A stretch of 6,452 nt of DNA, taken from NCBI GenBank assembly GCA_018814265.1, contig JAHIZU010000002.1, forward strand, positions 1-6,452, written 5' to 3'. Positions 1 through 5,630 of the stretch are shown here, in pieces. The position numbers and the translations under genes are program-made. Below the pieces are notes generated by a model. It worked only from the letters and a program-made list of their open reading frames with translations. It did no database searches and was not told the DNA's origin. Position 1 is the stretch's first letter. Every line of letters starts with the position of its first letter. Origin of the DNA: Candidatus Margulisiibacteriota bacterium (GTDB taxonomy: Bacteria; Margulisbacteria; WOR-1; O2-12-FULL-45-9).

Positions 1-279
1 AACCTGTTCCAGCGATTCCTTGACTGAGATCAGCTTAAAGGCCTCAGCCCTGGTCCAGTTAAATTCCAGGCTACTTTCATCCTGCCAAAAATCAATTATG
101 CGCTCAGCAAATTGTCTTTGGGCTGGCATGGGATTAACCACATAGTATTTCTTGATCCCAAAGGTAACCGCCGCCCTGGCAATATCATGCAGGTCAAAGC
201 CGGTAATACAGGTGGTCACAACCTCTTTGTGTTTGTTGTAAACTGGATGATGCAGTAGTGCGAGGTAAACGTTAGCCAT
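1..279 (-). CDS. SPOUT-type SAM-dependent RNA methyltransferase (PF09936 family), C-terminus cut by window edge
   Basis: The frame opens with ATG at 279 and is still open at base 1, giving the first 93 residues. The N-terminal part (ANVYLALLHHPVYNKHKEVV, then a FDLHDIARAA stretch and GIKKYYVVNPMPAQRQ) matches my recollection of the PF09936 family (Thermotoga TM1570-like). This family is a predicted S-adenosylmethionine-dependent RNA methyltransferase with the SPOUT fold, commonly encoded directly after trmD; its RNA target is not well established. The start overlaps the trmD stop by 8 nt and has no strong Shine-Dalgarno, so translational coupling to trmD is likely. Family knowledge suggests rplS may follow beyond the left edge, which cannot be seen here. 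The SAM-binding C-terminal knot lies outside the window, so catalytic residues cannot be judged. The family call is fairly sure; the substrate is unknown. Confidence 0.85.
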   Translation of the reverse strand, partial: MANVYLALLHHPVYNKHKEVVTTCITGFDLHDIARAAVTFGIKKYYVVNPMPAQRQFAERIIDFWQDESSLEFNWTRAEAFKLISVKESLEQV

Positions 280-997
280 GAGAAAAAATCTCGCTCAGGA
301 TCTTTTTGTCCTCATCATTAAGCTCGGCTCGGGCCAGCAATTCAGGCCGCTGCCTCAGGGTCTTGCTCAAGGCTTCCTTCCTGCGCCAGCGTTCGATCTC
401 CTGATGGTTGCCAGAAAGCAAAACCTTTGGCACCTTTTTGCCCTCAAAATCCTCTGGCTTGGTATAGCTGGGGTGATCGAGTAAGCCTTCATAAAATGAG
501 TCTTTTTGGATTGATTCTGCTTCTTTAACTACGCCGGGGATCTGCCTGGCCACCGCATCAACCAAAACCATGGCGGGGATCTCTCCGCCGGTCAACACAT
601 AATCGCCAATCGAGATCTCCTCATCCACCAGCTCCCTGACCCGCTCATCCACTCCTTCATAATGTCCACTCAGAATCGTCAAATGGTCATGCTTGGCTAA
701 ATCTTTAATTATTTCCTGTGTCAGCAACTTACCTGTAGGACACATAAAAATAATCCTCTGGCCTACGGCCTTCGGCCTTTGGCCTAATGCCTTGCTGATA
801 ACATCAGCCTTCATAACCATGCCTGCTCCACCGCCATAGGCCGTGTCATCAGCAGTTTTGTGTTTATCCGAAGTAAAATCGCGGAGGTTAATGATATTAA
901 AACTTAAAAGGCCCTTGGTTTGGGCCTTTTTAAGCAAACTTTCATTTAATGGTCCCTGAAACATTTCAGGGAATAGGGTCAGAATTACAATCTGCAC
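272..997 (-). CDS. trmD: tRNA (guanine-N1-)-methyltransferase TrmD
   Basis: This 241-residue protein has the usual length of TrmD, the cytoplasmic homodimeric SPOUT enzyme that makes m1G at position 37 of tRNAs and so prevents +1 frameshifting. Visible hallmarks are an N-terminal QIVILTLFPEMF, YGGGAGM (54-60), GHYEGVDER (111-119) and SIGDYVLTGGE (129-139) of the SAM-binding knot. SFYEGLLDHPSYTKP follows, with Asp174 at the position of the known catalytic aspartate, and then LLSGNHQEIERWR. The start codon is GTG at 997, one base after the TAA of the upstream gene. There is no well-spaced Shine-Dalgarno, so coupled re-initiation is the probable mode. The stop is TAA at 272-274. An oddity is the GQRPKAVGQR segment (72-81), encoded by a 7-bp tandem repeat in the variable linker before the IIFMCPTGK strand. 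The identification is secure. Confidence 0.97.
   Translation of the reverse strand: MQIVILTLFPEMFQGPLNESLLKKAQTKGLLSFNIINLRDFTSDKHKTADDTAYGGGAGMVMKADVISKALGQRPKAVGQRIIFMCPTGKLLTQEIIKDLAKHDHLTILSGHYEGVDERVRELVDEEISIGDYVLTGGEIPAMVLVDAVARQIPGVVKEAESIQKDSFYEGLLDHPSYTKPEDFEGKKVPKVLLSGNHQEIERWRRKEALSKTLRQRPELLARAELNDEDKKILSEIFSHG
760..787. repeat. Four tandem 7-bp units inside trmD
   Basis: On the plus strand, four consecutive heptamers read ggcctac, ggccttc, ggccttt and ggcctaa, so five of seven bases are invariant and the last two vary. On the coding strand they specify most of a GQRPKAV-GQR stretch of TrmD. Because 7 is not a multiple of 3, three units are needed to return to frame, giving a seven-residue protein period. 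The segment lies in a region where TrmD proteins vary in length, between the M-V-M-K strand and the IIFMCPTG strand. Slippage or insertion of a small repeat there would be tolerated; that origin is inference. Confidence 0.75.
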
Positions 998-998
998 A

Positions 999-1427
999 TT
1001 AGATTTCGCGGATTTCCTGGATAATACCGTCTTTAACTATGACTTCCGCGCCGCCGACTTTTTTGTAAAGGTTGTCACCAACACTAACATTTACCGGGCC
1101 TTCAAGCGGCCCCTGGACAAATTCTGAGCCAACTTGCAATTTCTTGGCATCCTCTGTCTTCATTAAAAGATCAGACTTAGCAGCGGCTTGTTTGGCTTTT
1201 TCTTCTTCCATCTGGTGCTTAAAAGCAGCGGCTTTCTGCATTAACCCCTTTTTCTTTAAAGCGTCGAGGTATGATTTGCTGCGTTCCGACATTTGCGAAA
1301 CCTGGTTATCGATATTGTTCACAGCCCGTTCCAATTCTTTGCCTAAGTTCTCCTTAAAAGCCTCTGTAACAATGGCTTTGACCATTACCACCCTTTTCAA
1401 TTCGATCATGTTCTTTTTCTCTGCCAT
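999..1427 (-). CDS. ylqD: YlqD-like family protein
   Basis: The protein has 142 residues, starting at ATG 1427. I chose this start because a perfect AGGAGG lies 6 nt upstream; an upstream in-frame TTG at 1448 would add seven residues but would place the Shine-Dalgarno inside the gene. Residues 1-20 form a short hydrophobic strand (IELKRVVMVKAIV). Residues 22-98 are a long charged helix, probably coiled coil, and residues 99-142 form a compact C-terminal part with VNVSVGDNLYKKVGGAEVIV and KDGIIQEI. This architecture, the ending and the position between khpA and trmD agree with the YlqD family (PF11068) of Bacillus and relatives, whose function is unknown. A role in ribosome or tRNA maturation is only inferred from the operon. 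The TAA stop lies one base before the trmD GTG. No transmembrane segment or signal peptide is seen. Confidence 0.8.
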   Translation of the reverse strand: MAEKKNMIELKRVVMVKAIVTEAFKENLGKELERAVNNIDNQVSQMSERSKSYLDALKKKGLMQKAAAFKHQMEEEKAKQAAAKSDLLMKTEDAKKLQVGSEFVQGPLEGPVNVSVGDNLYKKVGGAEVIVKDGIIQEIREI

Positions 1428-1433
1428 AACGAA

Positions 1434-1439
1434 CCTCCT
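1434..1439 (-). promoter_or_regulatory. Ribosome-binding site deciding the ylqD start
   Basis: The coding strand reads AGGAGG, a full anti-Shine-Dalgarno match, 6 nt before the ATG at 1427. It lies in the 24-nt gap after the khpA stop and selects the 142-residue form over the TTG-initiated 149-residue form. Confidence 0.9.
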
Positions 1440-1451
1440 CTTTGACAAAAA

Positions 1452-1712
1452 TTAAGCAGACTGCTTGCCTGGTCCCTCATCGTCAGTTAAGATTTCAACC
1501 GTAACTTTCCTGTTCTGCTTTGCCGCAGCAGCCTTGGTGATCGCTCTGATTGAATTTGCTATCCGGCCTTCCCGGCCAATGACTTTTCCCGCATCTTCAG
1601 GAGCCGTCCTGATTTCAAGAATAGTGATTGATTCGCCAGCAGTTTCCTTAACGCTAATTTGATCAGGCTTATCTACAAGTGCTTTAACAATGTATTCTAC
1701 TAGTTCCTTCAT
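1452..1712 (-). CDS. khpA: KH-domain RNA-binding protein KhpA
   Basis: This is an 86-residue single KH-domain protein (formerly YlqC/YlxS-neighbour family), the usual size for KhpA. The RNA-binding GxxG loop is visible as GKVIGREGRIA with GREG at 46-49, preceded by the strand SITILEIRTAPEDAG and followed by the helix IANSIRAITKAAAAKQNRKV and the strand TVEIL. In other bacteria KhpA pairs with KhpB/EloR as a cytoplasmic RNA chaperone that affects cell division and elongation, and it is typically encoded next to rpsP as here. The start is ATG at 1712 with AGGAGG 7 nt upstream. That ATG also overlaps (ATGA) the TGA which would end the extended rpsP frame, suggesting ancestral coupling to S16 translation. 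The stop is TAA. The call is secure. Confidence 0.93.
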   Translation of the reverse strand: MKELVEYIVKALVDKPDQISVKETAGESITILEIRTAPEDAGKVIGREGRIANSIRAITKAAAAKQNRKVTVEILTDDEGPGKQSA

Positions 1713-1852
1713 TTCTGCGCCTCCTCGGCCGGTTCCTGCGCCTGCTCGGGTTTTGGCTCTCCTCCTTTCGGCTCAGCCTCGGTCTTCACCTCTTCTTTTG
1801 GCTTGTCTTCTTTCTTTTCTTCGGCCGGAGCAGCTTCTGTTTTTGCTTCTCA
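1709..1852 (-). other. In-frame open extension of rpsP beyond its TGA codon
   Basis: After the rpsP stop TGA (1850-1852) the same frame has 46 further sense codons and ends at TGA 1709-1711. The encoded peptide is almost entirely E, K, A, P, Q with a few T, G, D and V; it begins EAKTEAAPAEEKK and ends EPAEEAQK. It continues the composition of the annotated S16 tail (AQIKAEAEAKPAEG) without a break. The terminal TGA overlaps the khpA start as ATGA. No alternative start codon with a Shine-Dalgarno opens this segment, so it is not a separate gene. Read through, S16 would have about 155 residues. Whether the TGA is a real mutation, a base-call error or a recoded stop cannot be told from the sequence. 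Confidence 0.75.
1720..1725 (-). promoter_or_regulatory. Ribosome-binding site of khpA
   Basis: AGGAGG on the coding strand lies 7 nt upstream of the khpA ATG, inside the open extension of rpsP. It would permit independent initiation on khpA when ribosomes stop at the earlier rpsP TGA. Confidence 0.85.
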
Positions 1853-2176
1853 GCCTTCTGCAGGCTTAGCTTCTGCCTCTGCCTTGATTTGAGCTTTAGA
1901 TTTCTTTTTTGTCAACGCAGCCAGATCAACCGCCGGCAACAAACCAGCTTTTCCTAAAAGTATCCGGACCTTGTCAGTTGGTTCAGCACCTTGGGACAGC
2001 CAGTATTTTGTTCTTTCCTGATCAACATTAAAAACAGAAGGATCTTTGAGGGGGTCATATTGGCCAATGACTTCAATCACTCGGCCACCGCGCGGGGATG
2101 ATTCATCCTGAACCACCACCCGGTAAAAAGGTTTACTTTTTGTCCCTTTTCTCTGTAACTTTATCTTTGCACCCAA
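1850..2176 (-). CDS. rpsP: 30S ribosomal protein S16
   Basis: Residues 1-82 are a typical S16: GAKIKLQRKGTKSKPFYRVV, then DESSPRGGRVIEVIGQYDPL, VFNVDQERTKYWLSQGAEPTD and KVRILLGKAGLL. S16 binds 16S rRNA early in small-subunit assembly. The start codon is TTG at 2176, supported by GGAG 7 nt upstream and by the conserved K-I-x-L-x-R beginning; no in-frame ATG is available nearby. Residues after about 85 form a Lys/Ala/Glu-rich tail that is extra to the core fold. The tail is cut at TGA 1850-1852, although the frame continues open with the same composition to the khpA start (described separately). It is the first gene of the rpsP-khpA-ylqD-trmD operon and has its own promoter just upstream. The identity is secure; the true C-terminus is uncertain. 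Confidence 0.95.
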   Translation of the reverse strand: MGAKIKLQRKGTKSKPFYRVVVQDESSPRGGRVIEVIGQYDPLKDPSVFNVDQERTKYWLSQGAEPTDKVRILLGKAGLLPAVDLAALTKKKSKAQIKAEAEAKPAEG

Positions 2177-2183
2177 AACAGTT

Positions 2184-2187
2184 CTCC
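2184..2187 (-). promoter_or_regulatory. Ribosome-binding site supporting the TTG start of rpsP
   Basis: The coding strand reads AAAGGAGAA, with the GGAG core 7 nt before the TTG at 2176. Spacing and strength support the non-ATG start. Confidence 0.8.
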
Positions 2188-2215
2188 TTTCGCACTATAG
2201 TAGTATAACCTGAGA

Positions 2216-2244
2216 ATTATATCAGAAACGGCGTTACCCGTCAA
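2216..2244 (-). promoter_or_regulatory. Sigma70-type promoter of the rpsP operon
   Basis: Read on the minus strand there is TTGACG (2244-2239), a 17-nt spacer and a perfect TATAAT (2221-2216). The -35 box matches five of six consensus bases. Transcription would begin near 2209, giving a leader of about 33 nt that contains the rpsP Shine-Dalgarno. The -35 begins immediately after the aroC stop codon and no terminator intervenes, so readthrough from aroC is also possible. Confidence 0.8.
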
Positions 2245-3285
2245 TTACTTGGTGAGGCGTAAAAGGTAGTTTTTATAGGCAGCAGCAATGTCCTCAATCG
2301 AATCTGCGCCAAATTTCTCAAGCATTGCTTTGGCCAGTTCAATAGCTACCACTGATTCTCCGATTATCGCGGCTGGTTCAACCGCACAGACATCAGAGCG
2401 CTCAACCAGCGCCTCTGTGGCTTTTTTTGTTATAAGATCAACTGATTTTAAAGGTTTTTTAAGGGTGGCAATAGGCTTAACAGCCGCATTGATAATGATT
2501 GGCTCACCATTGGTCATGCCGCCTTCCAGCCCGCCTGCATTATTAGTTTTTCGGTAAAACCCTTTTTCCTTATTATAGAAGATCTCATCGTGGGCCTTGG
2601 ACCCGGGTAATGAGGCCACGGTAAAGCCATTACCGATCTCTACTCCTTTAACTGCTGGAATACCCATAATAGCCCTGGCCAGGTTCGCATCTAGGCGCCG
2701 GTCCCAGTGGACATGCGTGCCCAAACCAACGGGAACACCAGTCACAGTAACTTCAAAAACGCCGCCCAGCGTATCGCCAGCCTCTTTCGCCATATCAATG
2801 GCTTTTTTCCATTCTTTTTCCTCTGTTTTGCCGGCGATCTGCAGAACTTCGCTGAATATATTGATCTTGAACTCAGAAAGAAGCTTCTTGGCGATCGCGC
2901 CAACCGCAACCCTGGCGGTAGTTTCCCGGGCAGAAGCCCGCTCCAGGATATTTCGGACATCTTTTTGATTATATTTTAAAGCTCCAGCCAGGTCCGCGTG
3001 CCCTGGACGAAGTTCGGTCACGCTTTTTTCAAAAAACTCGGTGCTCTTATTAGGAATGCGCAGGCCGATGGGGCTGCCCATAGTTTTTCCGTTCCTGACG
3101 CCGGATACGATCTCAGCTTTATCTGCTTCGATCTTCATTCTTTCGCCGCGGCCGTGGCCCTTCTGACGGCGCTCCAAGTCGCGGTTTATATCCTCTTCAG
3201 AAAGAGACAGATTAGCAGGGCAGCCTTCAAGAATAGTAAGCAAGGCGCTTCCGTGGGATTCACCAGCAGTTAAATATCTAAACAT
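2245..3285 (-). CDS. aroC: Chorismate synthase
   Basis: This 346-residue enzyme converts 5-enolpyruvylshikimate-3-phosphate to chorismate, the last shikimate-pathway step, using reduced FMN in the cytoplasm. Motifs in order: AGESHG (7-12), GRGERM (45-50) followed by [27 protein letters not shown] (93-99), and [10 protein letters not shown] (114-123). These are followed by [36 protein letters not shown] and [17 protein letters not shown]. The length agrees with the family. I start it at ATG 3285 because the family begins [12 protein letters not shown]; the frame upstream to a TTG at 3333 would carry the promoter inside the gene. No Shine-Dalgarno precedes this ATG, and a TATAAT box lies only 9 nt upstream, so the mRNA is probably leaderless. 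The stop is TAA at 2245-2247. The gene is divergent to the unknown-ilvD operon. Confidence 0.97.
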   Translation of the reverse strand: MFRYLTAGESHGSALLTILEGCPANLSLSEEDINRDLERRQKGHGRGERMKIEADKAEIVSGVRNGKTMGSPIGLRIPNKSTEFFEKSVTELRPGHADLAGALKYNQKDVRNILERASARETTARVAVGAIAKKLLSEFKINIFSEVLQIAGKTEEKEWKKAIDMAKEAGDTLGGVFEVTVTGVPVGLGTHVHWDRRLDANLARAIMGIPAVKGVEIGNGFTVASLPGSKAHDEIFYNKEKGFYRKTNNAGGLEGGMTNGEPIIINAAVKPIATLKKPLKSVDLITKKATEALVERSDVCAVEPAAIIGESVVAIELAKAMLEKFGADSIEDIAAAYKNYLLRLTK

Positions 3286-3294
3286 TGCGAGGCG

Positions 3295-3323
3295 ATTATA
3301 ACATGCAGCAATCCGATAGGCAA
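3295..3323 (-). promoter_or_regulatory. Promoter of aroC, predicting a near-leaderless mRNA
   Basis: On the minus strand: TTGCCT (3323-3318), a 17-nt spacer and a perfect TATAAT (3300-3295). Only nine bases (CGCCTCGCA) separate the -10 box from the aroC ATG, so initiation 7-9 bases downstream would give a 5' leader of 0-3 nt. No Shine-Dalgarno is present. Confidence 0.7.
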
Positions 3324-3339
3324 GGACAACCAAATATAT

Positions 3340-3368
3340 TTGTGCTTTTTAGTTTCTTGCTTTATAAT
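3340..3368 (+). promoter_or_regulatory. Divergent promoter of the unknown-ilvD operon, predicting a leaderless mRNA
   Basis: TTGTGC (3340-3345), a 17-nt spacer and a perfect TATAAT (3363-3368). The ATG at 3377 follows after eight bases (tgacccta), placing the expected transcription start at or one base before the ATG. The -35 is weak (three of six bases); the -10 is perfect. The two divergent -35 boxes are 16 bp apart. Confidence 0.65.
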
Positions 3369-3376
3369 TGACCCTA

Positions 3377-3706
3377 ATGGCCTTGCTCAACAAGCATTTA
3401 GAAAACATCCACTTTCAGGATAAGCATTTTATTGGTACGGTTACCTTTAAAAACGAAGAGCTCGCGCTGCCGGACGGTACCAAAATGGCCTTGGGCATGG
3501 ATGACGGCCACTGGGTCTTAATTTATCAAAGGCCAGCGGAACAACACATGAAGGTCTATAAATACGATCATCACGATAAAAAGATCATGGTCGATCAAAA
3601 AGCCGGCCAGGAAAAAGACCTTGACGAGTTCATGGCTCATCTTAGTTATTTTTTTGAGAACACAAGGACGGAAGACCTGGTAACTTTGCTTCCGCCGCAG
3701 GGATAA
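3377..3706 (+). CDS. Hypothetical protein, 109 residues, first gene of the ilvD operon
   Basis: I do not recognise this protein. The start ATG at 3377 is preferred over a TTG at 3368, which overlaps the last base of the -10 box. There is no Shine-Dalgarno, in keeping with a leaderless mRNA. The N-terminal two thirds read like short beta strands (FIGTVTFKNEELALP, MALGMDDGHWVLIYQR, MKVYKYDHHDKKIMV). The rest is an acidic helix (KDLDEFMAHLSYFF) and a short tail ending LLPPQG. It is rich in His and aromatic residues, without cysteine, signal peptide or membrane segment, so it is probably a small soluble cytoplasmic protein. The next gene starts 3 nt after its TAA, indicating co-transcription. A link to branched-chain amino-acid synthesis is suggested only by position. 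Confidence 0.75.
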   Translation: MALLNKHLENIHFQDKHFIGTVTFKNEELALPDGTKMALGMDDGHWVLIYQRPAEQHMKVYKYDHHDKKIMVDQKAGQEKDLDEFMAHLSYFFENTRTEDLVTLLPPQG

Positions 3707-3709
3707 AAA

Positions 3710-3937
3710 ATGATCGACGTTCACGGCATCGGCGCGTTTGGCATTGTGCCTTTTTTAAGCGATGACTTGCTTAAGCAATCCAAGCTCGCAAATATTAAAA
3801 CCCGAGCCGGCAAGGTTGCTTACCTGCTGACCCTGGGGGAGAAAGCCAAAAAACCCAAGGTCAAAGAAGGCGTGCACGAAGCCCGCGGGGCGTTAAAATG
3901 GATCTCAGAAATACTAAAGGAGGAACCAGAACAATGA
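3710..3937 (+). CDS. Hypothetical protein, 75 residues, coupled to ilvD
   Basis: This is a small protein I do not recognise. It starts at ATG 3710, 3 nt after the previous stop, with AGGGA 6 nt upstream as a modest ribosome-binding site. It ends at TGA 3935-3937, overlapping the ilvD ATG as ATGA. The N-terminus is hydrophobic and glycine-containing ([15 protein letters not shown]) but too short and interrupted to be a confident membrane segment. The remainder is basic and helical ([37 protein letters not shown]). The ilvD Shine-Dalgarno AAAGGAGG lies in its last codons. The tight coupling on both sides and sensible codon use argue that it is a real gene. Function cannot be assigned. Confidence 0.7.
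   Translation: MIDVHGIGAFGIVPFLSDDLLKQSKLANIKTRAGKVAYLLTLGEKAKKPKVKEGVHEARGALKWISEILKEEPEQ
3918..3923 (+). promoter_or_regulatory. Ribosome-binding site of ilvD
   Basis: AGGAGG (within AAAGGAGG) ends 10 nt before the ATG at 3934. This supports that start rather than the in-frame upstream ATG at 3898, which lies ahead of the site. Confidence 0.85.
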
Positions 3938-5589
3938 AATCTGACAGAGTAAAAAAAGGTCTGGAAAGGGTCCCGAACCGCGCCCTGCTCTACGCCACTG
4001 GCGTGACCAAAGGCGGCATGAAAAAACCTTTTATCGGCATTGCTAATTCATATACCAACTTAGTCCCTGGCCACGTTGATATGCGGCCCTTGGCCGAAGC
4101 GATCACCCACGGTATCTTTGCCGGCGGCGGCCAGGCTTTTGAATTTGGCCTGCCGGCTATCTGTGATGGTATTGCCATGGGGCATTTGGGTATGCATTAT
4201 TCTCTTCCTTCCAGGGAATTAATTGCTGACTGCGTGGAATCAGTTGCTCAAGCTCATGCCTTAGACGGTCTGGTTCTTCTAACTGCCTGTGACAAGATCA
4301 CGCCTGGCATGTTGATGGCTGCGGGACGATTAGACATCCCAACTATCGTGGTAACTGCTGGCCCAATGTATTCCGGCCGCCACAACATGATCAGAAGATC
4401 GTTAGTCCGGGATACTTTCGAAGCTCTGGCTTCTCATCGCTCAGGAAAGATAACTGCCCAGGAATTAGAGTGTCTGGAAATGGAATCCTGCCCTGGCGCT
4501 GGCGCTTGTCAGGTGCTGTATACTGCCAACACCATGGCCTGCCTGACTGAAGCCATGGGGCTTTCTCTGCCCGGTTGCGGCACAGCTTTGGCTGTTTCCG
4601 CTAAAAAGAAAAGGCTTGCCTTTGAATCAGGTGAAAAAGCTGTTGAATTAGTAAAAAGAAATGTAACTGCCAGAAAGATCCTTAATGCCAACGCTATTTA
4701 CAATGCCATAGTAATGGATAACGCCCTGGGCGGTTCAACCAACACAGTGCTGCACATCCCGGCGATCGCTCATGCTGCTGGGGTGGATATCAAACTGGAT
4801 TTATTTGACGAAGTCAGCAAGAAAACTCCGCACATTACCAACCTGCGACCAGGCGGCGAATTCTTTATGGAAGATTTTGACTGGGCCGGCGGGGTCCAGG
4901 CTGCGCTTCACGTCTTGAAAAACAGGATCAAGGCCAACCCATCTGTGAGCGGCAAAAACATTAAGGCTTTGGCAGCCGCAGGCAAGATCATTGACCATGA
5001 CGTGATCAGGCCGTTAAACAAGCCCTTTCATAAAGAAGGCGGCATGGCTATTTTAAAAGGCAACCTGGCGCCTAACGGCTGCGTGGTCAAGCAAAGTGCT
5101 GTTTCCCCAAAATGCATGAAGTTCAAGGGCAAAGCAGTTGTGTTTGAATCAGAAGAAGCCGCGATGAAGGCGATCATGGCCAGGAAAATAAGGTCTGGCA
5201 TGGTAATTGTTGTGCGCTACGAAGGACCAAAAGGCGGGCCAGGCATGAGAGAAATGTTATCCCCCACTGCAGCTATCGCTGGCATGGGATTAGGCGAATC
5301 TGTTGCCTTAATTACTGACGGCAGATTCTCTGGCGGAACTCGCGGCGCTTGTATCGGTCACATTTCCCCAGAAGCTGCTGAAGGCGGGCCGATCGCGATC
5401 ATTAAGGACGGCGACATTATTGAGATCGACATTCACAAGAGAAAAATAGATCTGAAGTTAAGCCGCGATCAAATTAATTTGCGGCTGGCGCAGTGGCGGC
5501 CCAGAAAACCCAAGATCAGCACCGGCTGGCTGGCACGATATCAAAAATTAGTATCTTCAGCTAATACCGGAGCAATATTAAGGGATTAA
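3934..5589 (+). CDS. ilvD: Dihydroxy-acid dehydratase
   Basis: The protein has 551 residues, within the family range. IlvD is a cytoplasmic iron-sulphur, Mg-dependent enzyme that dehydrates 2,3-dihydroxy-isovalerate and -methylvalerate to the 2-oxo acids of valine/leucine and isoleucine synthesis. Seen in order: [20 protein letters not shown] (31-50), ICDGIAMGH with [12 protein letters not shown], and [10 protein letters not shown] (117-126; Cys119 cluster ligand, Lys121 at the metal-binding lysine). Next come SCPGAGAC (185-192; Cys192 expected ligand) with [18 protein letters not shown], and [12 protein letters not shown] (460-471). The C-terminus reads [17 protein letters not shown] and VSSANTGA. 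Position 46 is Gly in VPGH, as I recall for E. coli-type enzymes, where [2Fe-2S] types have Cys, so the cluster type remains open. Its start overlaps the previous stop (ATGA). A hairpin terminator follows the TAA. Confidence 0.97.
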   Translation: MKSDRVKKGLERVPNRALLYATGVTKGGMKKPFIGIANSYTNLVPGHVDMRPLAEAITHGIFAGGGQAFEFGLPAICDGIAMGHLGMHYSLPSRELIADCVESVAQAHALDGLVLLTACDKITPGMLMAAGRLDIPTIVVTAGPMYSGRHNMIRRSLVRDTFEALASHRSGKITAQELECLEMESCPGAGACQVLYTANTMACLTEAMGLSLPGCGTALAVSAKKKRLAFESGEKAVELVKRNVTARKILNANAIYNAIVMDNALGGSTNTVLHIPAIAHAAGVDIKLDLFDEVSKKTPHITNLRPGGEFFMEDFDWAGGVQAALHVLKNRIKANPSVSGKNIKALAAAGKIIDHDVIRPLNKPFHKEGGMAILKGNLAPNGCVVKQSAVSPKCMKFKGKAVVFESEEAAMKAIMARKIRSGMVIVVRYEGPKGGPGMREMLSPTAAIAGMGLGESVALITDGRFSGGTRGACIGHISPEAAEGGPIAIIKDGDIIEIDIHKRKIDLKLSRDQINLRLAQWRPRKPKISTGWLARYQKLVSSANTGAILRD

Positions 5590-5591
5590 CT

Positions 5592-5630
5592 GCCAGCCGG
5601 AAGAAACTTTTGCCTGCCGGCGGGCTTTTT
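5592..5630 (+). terminator. Rho-independent terminator after ilvD
   Basis: Left arm gccagccgg (5592-5600) pairs with right arm ccggcgggc (5617-5625) with one internal mismatch, around a 16-nt loop, and a run of five T (5626-5630) follows. It lies 2 bp beyond the ilvD TAA. The T run reaches into the end of the convergent gene. On the minus strand the hairpin has no T run, so it looks one-directional. Confidence 0.75.

Noticed and set aside
1072..1455. A 127-codon open frame on the plus strand.
   Set aside because: It is antisense to ylqD in the mirrored frame, has no ribosome-binding site and no recognisable protein features, and is a shadow of the helical, Lys-rich coding strand.
1757..1768. 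AAAGGAGGAGAG as a ribosome-binding site for a hidden small gene.
   Set aside because: No ATG, GTG or TTG occurs at a usable distance. The bases are explained as Lys-Gly-Gly-Glu codons of the rpsP extension.
1850..1852. TGA as a sense codon (alternative genetic code with TGA = Gly or Trp).
   Set aside because: TGA ends the 75-residue gene at 3935-3937 in an ATGA overlap, Trp is encoded by TGG throughout, and no in-frame TGA occurs in aroC, ilvD or trmD. A single in-frame TGA in a low-complexity tail is not enough.
2597..2979. Overlapping plus-strand open frames of 123 and 90 codons within aroC.
   Set aside because: They lie antisense to highly conserved chorismate synthase motifs and have no start signals.
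5592..5630. The ilvD terminator acting in both directions for the convergent gene.
   Set aside because: On the minus strand the hairpin is followed by AGTTAATCC rather than a T run, so only plus-strand termination is supported.
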